Source of the DNA: Brachionus koreanus
Taxonomy: Eukaryota > Rotifera > Eurotatoria > Ploima > Brachionidae
Direction of reading: 5' to 3'
Length of the DNA: 64,000 nt
Assembly (NCBI GenBank): GCA_016987375.1
Contig: PJRA01000196.1
Span: 1,645,619-1,709,618, forward strand
A model generated the notes under the pieces. That model was not told the DNA's origin. It worked only from the letters and a program-made list of their open reading frames with translations, and ran no database searches. Below, in pieces: positions 36,701-47,769 of this stretch. Made by a program: the position numbers and the translations under genes. How positions within the stretch are numbered: the stretch's first letter is position 1; each line of letters starts with the position of its first letter.

Positions 36701-39700
36701 ATTTTTTAAATTTCTAAATGAATGGATACTTGAATGCTATACGTAAATTATTAAATGTTACCCTAAGAAAAAAATTAAATGTCACATAATTGTATATATT
36801 TTTCTTTGAAAATAGATGTCATTATAAAACATTTAAGTAGCTCAAAATAAAATAGTATTTTCTTAATGGAACGATACAAGCTTGTTCAGATTTTGAATCG
36901 AATAAATTTTGACTATAAACAACATCAATTTTGTTTACAGTTTTTGTTTTCATCTTGAACTAGTTGTTTTGAAGGCTTTCTCGAACATAACAACCCTGAT
37001 ACTTAATTGCAGTTGATAAATATCTTTTTTAAAATTTTTTTATTTTTTATAATGTACATTAATTTTGTATTTCTGATTGAGCCCAGCGGGGTACAATCAG
37101 AACAATTTTAATTTTTTATTTTTTGTACATTATTTCGGAAAATCAAAGCAACTTTCCCCAATTATTTGCTAAAGTTAGTTAGTTATTAACCAATTTTTGA
37201 TAATAATGCTCATTTGAATAATGCACCATGTTGCATTCAAAAAATAAAAAGTTATTTTTAAGTCTTTTAAAAGTCCAATGACTTGTCTTTTGATTTATTC
37301 GAAAAATTTAAAGAATTTTTTTTTTCGCTTTTTTAGCTTTATCTTGTGGGAAAACAAAAAAACAAGTCGTTTAAAGTCTTAATAGTCAAGTCAAAAGACA
37401 TTTAAAAAAAAAATTTCTCACAGTTAAAATAATTTTTAACATTTTGTTATGTTCTATTGTATTATATTTCACAAAACTGAAAAAATCTTAATAATTATAT
37501 GAAAATTTATAAATGTAAAATTATTTTATTAACTTTTTTGTTTTCTTACCGAGCTAGCGCTCCTTCAGATTTAAAAAATAAAATTTTAATCAAAAAAAAA
37601 ATTTAAGTAAAAAAAAAAAATAAATTAAAATAACATAGGAAAAAATTAAAATTATATATGATGAAAAAAAGATTTTCATTTTTTAATTTTAATTTTAAGA
37701 TTATTGTTAAGATTTTTTATGTGACATTTAATTAAATTTATTTGCCAGGTTAATTGGTGTCCATGTAAACTTTGTCTGATAATATGTTGTTGTTTCTGTT
37801 TATATTTGATATTTAAACACTTATTTACAATAAAGAGATGAATATCTTGACACAAGTGAAGATGAAAGCAGTGAAGAAGAGGTTGACTTTAACAACAATA
37901 ACAAGACCCAGAGTATAACAGAAAATCTGAACGACTTGTCAAACGAGCAAAATGATCCAAGATGTGAAGCTTTGTACGAAAGCAAAAGTGGAAAAAAAGG
38001 TTTCATGTACTTTAAGAAGACTTCAAAGCTGGGCTACAAGTCCAAAGCCAATCGTCTTATTAAGTCGATGCAAAATTTGCTTCTATACGACCGGTCTCGA
38101 TCCAACTCAACAGACAGCTTATCTAACATGGAGCCAAAATCAAAGAAAAATAAAAATCTTATTTTCAACGACTCGAATTCGGAGTCTTCGTCCAAATTGG
38201 ACATGAGCACCACAGGCAACAGTAAATCAGAAGCGATTAAGTCAATTTTTTCAGGCAAAAAATGGGACATAAGCACACTATCATTGTCAAAAAAACAGTC
38301 TTCATCAGTCGAAACAGATTCGGCTGATTCGCCAAGCTTACTTAATTTCAACAGTCAAAACTCTAAGGTTTCGTCGAAGCCCCCGCTTAGCAAACGAGCA
38401 GTCAAAGCAAAGCCGACTATTCAAGGCTGGCTGAATATAAACAAGTTTAATATAAACAGTAGTAATTCTAATTTGAGCAAAATTAATCCAAATTCTGCTA
38501 TTAAATTAAAACACTATTGGTGTGTGCTGGTTAAAGACTACATTGCTTTCTATAAAAATTCTGATGACAAAACACCTAAAGATTACATACTACTCAAAGA
38601 TTTTAATATTTCTATTAGCACTAGGCGAAAAGATGGATTTGTAATTTTTGATAAAGTAAAGCAAGTTGAACAGGAATTTTATGCAGATTCAAGTGAGCAA
38701 TTCAAAGATTGGTATCAGTGTTTGCTTGATATTAAGTCTAGAAATAGCAATGATAATATGGCTTTGTCTCAATCATCTACTTCGTTGGCTTCCAATTTTG
38801 AAACTAGTCTAGTGGACTCTATTTGTCATTCGGCTCCGTCCAGCTCTAGTCTTAACTCGAAAATTGTGCAAAATTATGCCATGAATGATTTGGCTAATAG
38901 TGATGACTTTAACAGCTCAAATTCATTTCAAAATTCGCCACCTTTACACACCAAAACCGAGCATTCGCCTACTTTAATGCACTCAATGAACATGTCATCG
39001 AGAGAAAGTTCACCTTTGTGTTCTAACAAAGCTTCAAGAGATAGTTCTCCTGGATTAAACTATCGTAAGTAACTAAGACATTCGATTTGAAGCGTTTCAA
39101 ATTTGTTTTCAATTTTATTTTGCTCTCTTTGATTTAGTTTAGTGTTTGAGACCGTACAAGCGGTATCTGATACGACCAAAAATTCTTTTAACCGCGTGAG
39201 AGACCGGTTAAAAAAGTGGCCGGTCAGACCGACGGCCAAAATTTTGGACCGCTAATTTGGCCGGCCCAAAATATCCATGCACTTCGGGGAGCAAAAAGGT
39301 ACTGAAAAGGAGATGGGCGTCTTGCCATTATCCGCTAGGATAGCAAAAGTTTAATTGAAATTATTATTATTAAGTTGGCCGGCCCAATTTATTAGCCAAA
39401 ATATCACAATTTAATGTTTTTTAGATATCGACAAATTAGCTGAAAATGTCTAAAATTTTTTTTTACAAGTTTTTTTTTACAAACCTCGAATTAAAGGAAA
39501 TTAATTTTTTTTTTAAAAAAAAAAGAAGTGTATTAATTTAAATATTTATTTTATTCCAGAAATTTGCATAAAATTTGATAAAATTAATAAAAAAAAAACT
39601 TTAACTTTGACTAATTTGTTGATTTAAAAAAAATTGAAGCTCTTTGACTAATCCACCTTTTAACAAGCTTTTAACACTAATTTAGTTTTACTAATACATT

Positions 39701-42700
39701 ATGTTCTTTAATTGTGATGGAGACCAGTGTTGTTCTAAAGTCAAATAAAATCATTTGAAATTTTTGTTGAATACAAATAATATTTTACCACAAAACCAGT
39801 AAAAAATCCACTAATTCAGTAAAAAAAAAAAAACAATTAAAATAACAATAAACAATTAACTAATTCAGTTTTTATTAATTATTTAAGAAAAATATCACAA
39901 ACAGTAAAAATATATATCAAAAAAGGAAGAAATAGCACTAATTCCATTAAATCAAAATTTTATTTTAATTTTGTTCATTAATTAAGTAAAATCTTATTAC
40001 ATAAAAAACACACAAATTAATTACTTTTTTTTGTACACCCATTTGGATTTTGCCTAAAAAAAAAAGGAAGAAATTTATTTTTATATTGCATATTATATTA
40101 CATTAAGTTATTAATTAATTTTTAACATTTTCGCTATATTTTTAATTTTTTGAAAAATATCGAAAACTAATTAATTAGTTAATTAAGCATTGTTAATGTT
40201 ATATTTTTATCTGATTAGTGAAATTTTAAATGAACTATTGACATTTTTGCTGTATTAGATATTTTTAACAATTTTGTGAAAAAAACCTAATTAGTTATTG
40301 TTTAATGGAAAAGTGATTTTTCTTACTGAATTTGTGATGAAGTTTATTAACGTCCATTTTTGTTTTGGTTATAGAATTGTTTAAAAACTTTTGTTTTAAA
40401 ATTTATGTAAAAGAAATAAATCAAAGATTTAAAGCTATTTTTTTTCTGTTAGAATTTTAAAGCTAAATGAATTAAGTTAAATATTTAAAATAAAATTATT
40501 TAAAAATATGGTAAACTAACAACATTTGACAATATAATCTATCAATATCAATATTTATTGTAAATGTTTAATAATAATTAAAAAATTTCTGAAATTAAAA
40601 GGCTAGAGATCATGCTCATGATCTTAAAATCATTATAAACAAAAATTTTATAGCTAAAAATATAAAATAATAAAGAATTTAAAAATTATATCAATAAAAT
40701 TGTTTCTTGAAAAAAATTAGCAAGTTATTTAATTAAATAATTCAAATTTTTGAACTAAATCTACATAAATTAAACTTATTTTATTGACTAGCACTTATTT
40801 GACAACAATTTTTAGTCAAAGCTTTTTTGAAAATTTTATCTTATAAAAATTTGTTGGACCACTTATTTGGGACGATGATTAGCAGCTTCGCTTCATGTTA
40901 GTATTATATTTTTTCCATTTAAAACCAACATCATATTCTTTTTAAGCATACTCATTTACCATCCAAAGAAACTTTTCAATTTTTCAAAGGTTTTTTCTCC
41001 ACTTTTTGATTTTGCCATTGTTTCAATTAAGTTAATGCTGTTCTTTAAAATATAATTAAATTCCTTTAGTCTATTGTGAAATTCTAATACAAACAAAAAA
41101 AATTCTTCCTATTTTTTTTAAATTGAAATCTACTAAAATAAAATATTTTTAAAAAAATACTTCAAAAAAAAAATGCAACTAAGTTTGTTGCACCTTCCAT
41201 TAACTAAAATAAAATTTTTACTTATGGTTATTTTTACGAAATCAAATCAATAATCGATTAAAATCCTATTGATGTTTTATTTTTTGTCTTTTCTTTGCAT
41301 AAGAAAAAATATTTTAATTAAAAAAGTGCAACAAAGAATGTTGAATTTTTTTTTGCAGTATTTTTTTAAAAATTTTTTTATTTTAGTAAAATTTAATTTT
41401 CAAAATAGGGTGAATTTTTGCTTTGTTTGTACTTAGATTTCACAATTCCTTTTTCTTTAAATTCTCTTTTAAATTCATAGGTGAATTGTTATAAAAAAGT
41501 CATTTGTAAGAGAAAGTTAGCATCCTTTCATAAATTCCATGTTTGAAAGAATAAAGCCATGCATTTCTAAATCGTTATTTGTTTAATTAAAGCTGTTCGA
41601 TTCAAGATTTACTTTTAAAAGTTTAATGACAGAAGTATAATACTCTTAGCCAATTTATGCATTGCTTCTTTTGAAAAACAGTATAAAAGTGTAGAGCAAC
41701 AGTCAAAATAGGTTAGGATAAAGGTCTTAATTAACTGAACCTTTACTCAAATAGCCTGATACAACGACATCAAAGCAAATATAGAGGCCTGTATAAGCTT
41801 GTTTAGAGTTTTATTCAAAATAATTTCCTATTATTGGATGGAATGATAAATTAGATGCATGTTTTGTAAAGCTAATTTGTTTAGATAGATTATGAAATTT
41901 TTTTGAAAAAAAACTGAATTTAATTTGAATTTTATTTTCTTTTAATTTGTTTTAGAAATTAAAAATTTAATTGACTTTTTTAACTTTCAAATTTTTTAAG
42001 AAAAAGATAAAAGATCAATTTTTTGTTTTTTTGATTTTAATTATTTTTGCTGACTGGTCAAATAAAATTAGTTTAGTAAATATGATTTTTGTGATATTTC
42101 CATTTTTTCATTTTCTACCGATACCGTTTGAAGGTGTCAAGAAATATCGTTTCTTCTTTAATTTTCAAATATTTATCTAATTTAAGCATATATGCATGAT
42201 ACAGATTCTTATTTTGTAAACAGTGAAAGTGATGTAGAGAATAGATCCCAGTTTAAAAAATACAACACACAGCGCTCTTGTCCAGTCAATTCATCCATCT
42301 TAGCAACGGCCAGTGCTGGCGTTGTAAACAAAGCAAATACCGGATCGCCATCATCGGCAAATTCAAATATTGTTCATTTTGAATATGATGAAAAAGACCA
42401 AAGTACAGATTCAGAACAAGGCTATTCTAGAGCTAATTCATTGCCAGGTTCTCTTCAGTTTTGCGTTGGTTCTTTAATGGATTCTTCTTCAAATTCAACA
42501 AATTCAAATGTTCTAAATTCAAGTTTAAATAATTCTCTAGTGAACAAAAATTTATCAGGTTTGTCCAGTTCACCCAAGTCCTCAACTTCAAGTCAACCAA
42601 ATTCACCAAATATGTCTTTAAAAAATAGTTCATCTAAAAAAATTGAAAGCGAAATAAGCCAAACACCAAAATTTTATTTTTATGTGAACAACAAAAATTA

Positions 42701-43040
42701 CGATACGACAGCAAATCAAGCTCAATCAAGAAAAATAAGCTTTCAAGTTGGCGCTAATGGTATAACAGTAAAGCAACCACCAAAACAGCAGCAATTCTTA
42801 ATAACCTCGATGACAAAGCCTACACAAAATGTAAATATGCGAAAACAAACACCAATTAGTCCAATTATTCAGCCAAATTCTAATAACAACAACTCAGTAT
42901 TGTACCGAACTGAAATAACTATTTTGCCAAGTGGAAACAATGTTCAAAATAAGCAACAGACATTTAATAACTCGACACAAAAATCATCTAATGCAAATGC
43001 ATCATCCACATCTAATTCAAATAAGATTATAAGATTTTGA
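33750..43040 (+). CDS. CNKSR: CNK scaffold protein (connector enhancer of KSR)
   Basis: Scaffold of Ras-Raf-MAPK and Rho-family signalling at the plasma membrane. Exons 33750-33828, 33882-34045, 34115-34944, 37836-39064 and 42187-43040 join in phase to 1051 residues. A SAM domain (KWTVDQVAEWLK ... LSLIDLDDLNEL, about 16-85) is followed by a CRIC region (about 104-215), a PDZ domain (ELGISLINLVDGVYTIAEI ... DDIIAINSQVVLGW, about 216-313), a Ser-rich linker with an acidic cluster (TSEDESSEEEVD), a PH domain (IQGWLNINKF ... HYWCVLVKDYIAFYK ... FKDWYQCLLDI, about 550-659), and a long Ser/Asn-rich low-complexity tail. Domain order is that of CNK. The 2.9 and 3.1 kb introns hold repeats. An extra exon at 35009 could end a short isoform after PDZ. 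Confidence 0.9.
35009..35048 (+). CDS. Possible alternative terminal exon of CNK
   Basis: A good acceptor (TTTTTATTTCAG) follows the PDZ exon by 64 nt. The reading phase matches and 13 codons (FDQLNIRLRSID) run to a TGA; AATAAA-like signals follow. Using it gives a SAM-CRIC-PDZ form without PH. Skipping it gives the full form, also in phase. Confidence 0.4.
35498..35731. mobile_element. piggyBac-type MITE (234 bp), complete
   Basis: 18-bp terminal inverted repeats TAACACTCAAAAACCGGA (35498-35515 and 35714-35731, perfect). The flanks read CTAA on the left and TTAA on the right, consistent with a TTAA target with one change. AT-rich interior without ORF. It lies in the third CNK intron. Confidence 0.75.
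36180..36470. repeat. GGCCG patch (copy 2) joined to MITE-like DNA
   Basis: A GC-rich start (TACCGCTTGTGGCGGCCG) is followed by sequence resembling the interior of the TTAACACTC MITE family, ending in a degenerate version of that family's right terminus near 36440-36470 (CTAGATTTTGAGGGTTGAA). Confidence 0.45.
36471..37250. other. CNK intron, no exon recognised
   Basis: AT-rich. A small hairpin CTGATTG/CAATCAG flanks AGCCCAGCGGGGTA near 37074-37101; it looks like part of a repeat. Confidence 0.35.
37250..37420. repeat. AAGTC-rich foldback repeat, copy 3
   Basis: AAGTCTTTTAAAAGTCC and ATGACTTGTCTTTTGA face AAGTCGTTTAAAGTCTT and CAAGTCAAAAGACATTT about 100 bp away in inverted order. Same style as the copies near 545 and 24920. 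Confidence 0.55.
39150..39390. repeat. GGCCGGCC-rich patch, copy 3
   Basis: GC-rich words (ACCGGTT, GGCCGGTC, GGCCGGCCC) in the fifth CNK intron, with a TACAAGCGGTAT motif that is the inverse of the TACCGCTTGT word at 36188. Confidence 0.5.
39391..40900. other. CNK intron, no exon recognised
   Basis: AT-rich sequence without readable protein or repeat termini. Confidence 0.4.
40900..41830 (-). mobile_element. LINE 3' half, degenerate
   Basis: Minus strand reads VQLIKTFILTYFDCCSTLLYCFSKEAMHKLAKSI, the RT thumb region, then an A-F-x-K-like segment and a C-terminal part that parallels the copy at 56130-56640 (shared TTTCAAAGGTTTTTTC(T/A)CC). Same family as the LINE at 3680. Stop-rich. Confidence 0.65.
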
Positions 43041-43429
43041 TTTAAATTTATTCAAATTGTTAATTTCCTAAAAATTTGTATAGAATTAGAATTGAATATT
43101 TAATTTTTTCAAGCCGATTTTTTTTAATAAAGTAAAAAATCAAATTTTTTTTTTATTTTAAACAATTAAATTTGTCATAAAAATATACTGGCTTATAGAT
43201 TTTTTTACACTACTTGTGCAGCAAAAATATTTGCTTGGAATAACTAAATGAATATACAGCCTCAAAATGTTGAATCAAATTTAATTATTATTAATAATAT
43301 TAGTTAAAAAAAGAGAGAAAATTACCTCATAATAAGGAGGATATTAACTAGAAGAAACTTATCATATTTTTAAAATTATCAGAAAAAATAATAGCAACTT
43401 GTTTAAGTTATAAATTTTTAATTTCAAAT
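43041..43429. other. CNK 3' region
   Basis: AT-rich DNA just after the CNK stop, presumably 3' UTR and spacer. An AATAAAG-like signal lies near 43124-43130. Confidence 0.4.
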
Positions 43430-43610
43430 TTATTCCATATTTATTCCATTTATTCCATATGCTTTGAGCTTCAAAAGAAGTCTTCTATTTGGGACTGTGC
43501 CAAATGCTTTGGCAAAATCTAATAAAATCACATCGGCTGGGTTTTTATTATCAGCATCTGAAGTGATTTAATCTAGTGTTTCTAAATAAAAGATTTGTTG
43601 TGCATGATAT
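43430..43610 (-). mobile_element. LINE RT fragment
   Basis: Minus strand reads NPADVILLDFAKAF, TVPNRRLLLKLKAYGI, the CR1/Jockey RT motif L-DFAKAFD-VPH. About 40 codons. Confidence 0.75.
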
Positions 43611-43802
43611 ATTTTTTACAGAACCATCTTGCTGCTTGACTAGTAGATTGTTTTCATAAAAATAGATTTTAAGTTTAGTACAAATTATAAATCTAAATCG
43701 TATTTGTTACGGTTTTGTGAAATTTAGTACAATAGAACAGAACAAAATGTTAAAAATTCTTATGACTTTTCTTTTAAAAGTGAAGAAAACACCCAACCAC
43801 TA

Positions 43803-43823
43803 ACCACTGCTAACCTGTTCCCA
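43803..43823. pseudogene. Short echo of the sulfotransferase gene
   Basis: A 21-base word (CACTGCTAACCTGTTCCCAT plus T) recurs at about 44876 inside the HS6ST-like gene, where it encodes EQVSSD. Possible relic of a duplicated exon; too short to be sure. Confidence 0.3.
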
Positions 43824-43955
43824 TTTACATACATTGCAAGTTATGCAAATGCAACATGGTGCAACATTCAAAGTTGCACTATTATGAACAATCTGTTACA
43901 ACTCTACAAATTTAGCATTACTAAAATTTGGACAAATTTGGCTTTGGTGCATTTT

Positions 43956-43973
43956 AGTAGTAGTAGTAGTAGT
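43956..43973. repeat. (AGT)n microsatellite
   Basis: Six AGT units followed by AACC. Confidence 0.85.
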
Positions 43974-44389
43974 AACCATTTGTTACTCTATTTTGTAAAA
44001 TTTTTTTTTTCATGAAATTTTACTCTTCTGACTTGAATAAATACTAATAATAATTATTATTGTTTTCTCGATTGATTATTTAATTTTATTCATCAAATAA
44101 TTGCGAGGCATACCTGAGAATTGTTGACCTAGGTTCTTAACTTTTATTTTTAAAATTGTTTTCGTATTTTCTAAGGTATTTTTAGAGTCGGTTTGGATAA
44201 CTCATGCCAAAGCTCAAAGCTATTTACTAAGAAAATGATAATTTATTTTTTCATTTAACTAATTTTTATTTTGTTACACAATCAAAATGCAAATTAGTAA
44301 AATTGGTTTGTAAAACAAAATAAAAATAAAAAAAAATTTAATAAATTAAAATTTAATCAAACTAATTGTTTAAAATAATGATTAAATAA

Positions 44390-45385
44390 CTAAATAACAC
44401 CAAAATTGTTTAGCCTTTTAAAAAATAAATTAATTGCAAATTTATATAGCTCCATGTCTAATGAATTTAGCTTCTCGATTTTTTTTATCAGTTCAATTTT
44501 TTTATTTCTTGAATATCCATTTATATTTATTTTTGTTATGCTTTTTTGCTGAGGTAAATAACGTACAAATTTAAATCCAATAAAATTTTTTTCAAATAAT
44601 TTTTGCGACAAATATTGAAATTCATTAATGGCAAAAAAGGGCAATTTTTCTAGATTTTTCTTAGCTTGTTCTAAAGTGAACTCATGTGAAACATTGTTGC
44701 AGTCATTTTTAAAATTAGCTAGCATTCTTGTTTGCCTATTTTTGGTTGAATTGAACTCACAGGACACAAACTCATTCAACTTTAAAAAATACGATTTGTT
44801 CCTCATATTCATGCTTTTCGAGTGATTTCTCAAATAGCATGATGATTTTTGATTATTTTCAAGCCAAGTCAAGTCACTGCTAACCTGTTCCCATTCGTGT
44901 ATAAATCTTGTCACTGGATGTCTAATCATTGTAAAAAAATAGTAATTTTTGGCCTCAAAATTAGGATACAAATTAAAAATACATGATTTTAGTTGATTAA
45001 AATTATGAAACAAGGCACATTTCCAACTAAATTTCATATTAGCAAAAGACCAACTTATTGCATTGCTAATGTTTGAAATCAAGTCAGCTCTTGTTGATTT
45101 TCTGAATTCTTTTTTTTTGCTTTCTGATTGACAATCTTTTAATGTTTGATGTACAATAAGACTTCTTTTCAGAGTATTATCAAAGTCATAGCTTTCAGAG
45201 TATGGAATGTTGAACGAAACTAGCACATTTTTACTTGAATCAAATTTTAAGCTCGAGTCATGGTGCATATAAAGAACATTATTTATGTAAATCTCCAATT
45301 CGGATATGTCTACGCTCAATGAGAGGATCAAACATAAAAAAATTAATAAATTGGAAATTATGATAAAACGAAAAAATGAGTACAT
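44390..45385 (-). CDS. Heparan-sulfate 6-O-sulfotransferase-like protein, probable pseudoenzyme
   Basis: A single uninterrupted frame of 331 residues. An N-terminal signal anchor (FFRFIIISNLLIFLCLILSL) predicts a type II Golgi protein. Homology to the HS6ST family is clear in FSWKCALFHNFNQLKSC, the 3'-phosphate-binding-like YFFTMIRHPVTRFIHEWE, NRQTRML, NLEKLPFFAINEFQ, LFEKNFIGFKF and LDMELYKFAINLF. The 5'-phosphosulfate loop that reads H-I-Q-K-T-G-G in active HS6STs should lie before these; here the matching place reads VLVSFNIPYSESYDF and has no K-T-G-G. Without that loop PAPS binding should be impaired, so it may be inactive or have another role. The lack of introns could mean retrocopy origin. 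The frame is intact, which argues for selection. Confidence 0.75.
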   Translation of the reverse strand: MYSFFRFIIISNLLIFLCLILSLSVDISELEIYINNVLYMHHDSSLKFDSSKNVLVSFNIPYSESYDFDNTLKRSLIVHQTLKDCQSESKKKEFRKSTRADLISNISNAISWSFANMKFSWKCALFHNFNQLKSCIFNLYPNFEAKNYYFFTMIRHPVTRFIHEWEQVSSDLTWLENNQKSSCYLRNHSKSMNMRNKSYFLKLNEFVSCEFNSTKNRQTRMLANFKNDCNNVSHEFTLEQAKKNLEKLPFFAINEFQYLSQKLFEKNFIGFKFVRYLPQQKSITKININGYSRNKKIELIKKIEKLNSLDMELYKFAINLFFKRLNNFGVI

Positions 45386-45539
45386 ATTTTTAAATTAATC
45401 AAAATTTTAAAATTGAAAATAAAAAAATTAGTGTTTCGCTTGAATTGATTTTTATCTATGTCACTAAATGATAATTTTTTTTCTATGATAAAAGTTGTTT
45501 ATTTAATTTAGTCCGATGGACAAAATGAAAATACCAAAA

Positions 45540-47130
45540 ATCACATGTGGACAAAAAAAAAGAGGCATTGAGCAGAATGAAAATAATTTTGCATTTTGAC
45601 ATCTTAATATTTTTAGATTATATGTGCTTTTTTTTCAGAATTTTAAATTCATTTAGTGTGTTTTCTCAAATTGTATCTTTGATTTGGAGTAAAGCTCATT
45701 CCATTGATAAGTTGAACACATTTATAGCCATATATGATCTCATAGATCATATTTAAATCACCCCTCATTCTTCTTAGTTTGAGGTCAGTTAACTCTTACA
45801 GATATTTTATCATATTCGTAATGACGAAGGGAAGAAATTGATTTAGGCTATTCTCTGAATTTTTTAAGTTCACCGATTTCTTTTTCTAAATATGGACATC
45901 AGTACCGTATTTTCTCGCGTAATATCCTTGTGATATTAATATATAAGCAGGACATGTCTTTAAGGTCCATGGGTAATTATATGAAATTATTGCTCTGTTA
46001 AAACTTTAATAACCCTCGAACATTAGATGAAACGGATATTTTTTTATTTATTATTTGATTATTAAAAAATTATATTCTTAATTATTTAATTGATATTTGA
46101 AAATTTTTTATTTACAAAAAGTTTTACATTAATTATAAAAAAATGGACTTATCTTTTTAAAATAAAATTAAAAAACGATATTTTCAAATCACGAAAATAT
46201 TTAAAGACAAGATAAAACAGCACAATAAAAACGATATTATTCATTATCAGAATCACTTTCTGATAATGAAATCCAAAATTTCACTAATCCAAGTTATCAC
46301 TCGAATATAGCCTGGCGATTTTATGCTTTCTGCTGATGTAAAAGTGTGTTCTTCATTTATTAACCAATTTTGCCACCTCTCATGATATGCTCTTTTGAGA
46401 GGCCTCATCCAACTGACATCAGCCGGCTGAAGTAAATTTGTGAGTCTTTTTGGTAAAAAATATAGCTGTTTATATGGGACTAAAGAAATAAAATTCTTTT
46501 ATAAGAGATTAATTTAAAAAGATTAACTGAATCAAAATGACTGAGCTGAACGCCTGAACATAAAGTTCAATGTTATTCAAAATTTCAGAGTAAAATTACC
46601 TTGTTTCATATAATGTACGTGGGTTATTATTATTGCAAAAATTGCTTAGTTTCATATAAATACCTAGAGACATTAAATCATGTCTCATTTAAGTTCTCAG
46701 TGGGATATTGCGCGAGAAAATACGGTAACTTTTTGCAAACTCTAAGTGAGGCCTCACAAGCACTGTATATAGCATCCTTAAATAGTGTGTATTTAGATAT
46801 CTGAAATTTTTTGATATCATTCCTAGCATTCGGTTTGCACGATGTGTGCAGTACAGGACTTGGTTTGTTCATTTTAAGTCATTTTGAATATAAATACCTA
46901 AATCCTTTTCTAGAATCATTTTTATTAAAAATGGTTTAATCATAGATTGTATTTTTTGAATCCAATATGCATTACAAGGCATTTTTCGATGTTTAAATCA
47001 AAAGATCAAGTGAGAGACGAATTAGAGATATGATCTATACCTTTTTGAAGTAAAATGTTGTCTTTTACATATTTAACAATTGATAGAATTTTTGTAACTT
47101 CAACATATTAATCACATTAATTTTCTAGAG
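45540..47130 (-). mobile_element. LINE (CR1-like) fragment split by a pogo-like element
   Basis: Right of the insertion the minus strand reads EKCLVMHIG, NRMLGMISKNFRYL and LYTVLVRPHLEFAKSY. Left of it the protein continues with CPYLEKEIGELKKF, SLRHYEYDKI and LTDLKLRRMRGDLNMIYEI. These are successive RT-thumb and C-terminal motifs of CR1/L2-like LINEs. Degenerate with stops. Confidence 0.8.
45905..46725 (-). mobile_element. pogo-like (Tc1/mariner) DNA transposon, deletion derivative
   Basis: 23-bp terminal inverted repeats starting CCGTATTTTCTCGCG (45905-45927; 46703-46725, one mismatch) flanked by TA on both sides, the Tc1/mariner target duplication. Inside, minus strand about 46450-46230, a transposase C-terminal relic reads LTNLLQPADVSWMRPLKRAY and ERWQNWL, the LLQPLDV...PLKRAY motif of pogo-type DDE_1 transposases. 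At 821 bp it lacks most of the transposase. Confidence 0.85.
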
Positions 47131-47199
47131 TCTTAATAATTCTCAAAATTTTTAATTTTGACGAACTCTATTTATTCTCAAAACTTTCCTTCATAGACA

Positions 47200-47580
47200 C
47201 AAGTAAATACAATTATCTATCTTCTCATATTTTTAAATCGATGCTCAATTAACACCCAACTAAGAAAGCACTCTCATCCGACAAAAAGATAATAACAGAC
47301 TATTTTGATATTGAGGTCCACAATATTACCAGTAATATAAATAAATTAAAAGAGAAATTAAAAAATAATCACAAGACTAATGATGGTATCTCGGACTCTA
47401 TCTGACTGTGCCTAAGCTATTAAAATATGATAACGTAATATTTCTCTCCTTTTCTTTTTCTTCTGAACTGAAATGAATTTTTTTTTTTATGTAATATTTT
47501 TCATATTTTTCTAAAAACAAATTTTACTTTTATTTCTCCTTAAAGGAGGTTAATTTAATATTAATAAATAAATAAATTAA
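47200..47580 (+). mobile_element. Probable LINE 3' end
   Basis: Reads KITTDYFDIEVHNITSNINK then KLKNNHKTNDGISDS in one frame, and ends in CTCCTTAAAGGAGG followed by an AATAAATAAATAAATT tail, typical of a LINE 3' terminus. Family not assigned. Confidence 0.45.
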
Positions 47581-47626
47581 ATTTTTGCAAAATTTGAAAG
47601 ATCATTTATAAATACCAAAAAAAGAA

Positions 47627-47750
47627 TGGAAGCTTTTAGAATATGATGGATCATTTAAATGTGGAGGCTCTTTAATTAATAGACAGTGGATTTTAACAGC
47701 TGCTCATTGCATACTTTTAAGCAATCCAAATAGATACACTATTAAATTGG
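47627..47750 (+). pseudogene. Trypsin exon fragment, near-identical to the gene at 51589
   Basis: Bases 47641-47748 match 51848-51955 at 107 of 108 positions. They encode the stretch with CGGSLI and TAAHC (catalytic His). Neither splice site nor the rest of the gene is present, so it cannot encode a protease. Flanked by LINE-like DNA and a mariner relic. Confidence 0.9.
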
Positions 47751-47769
47751 TATTATATTGGTAAGGTAT

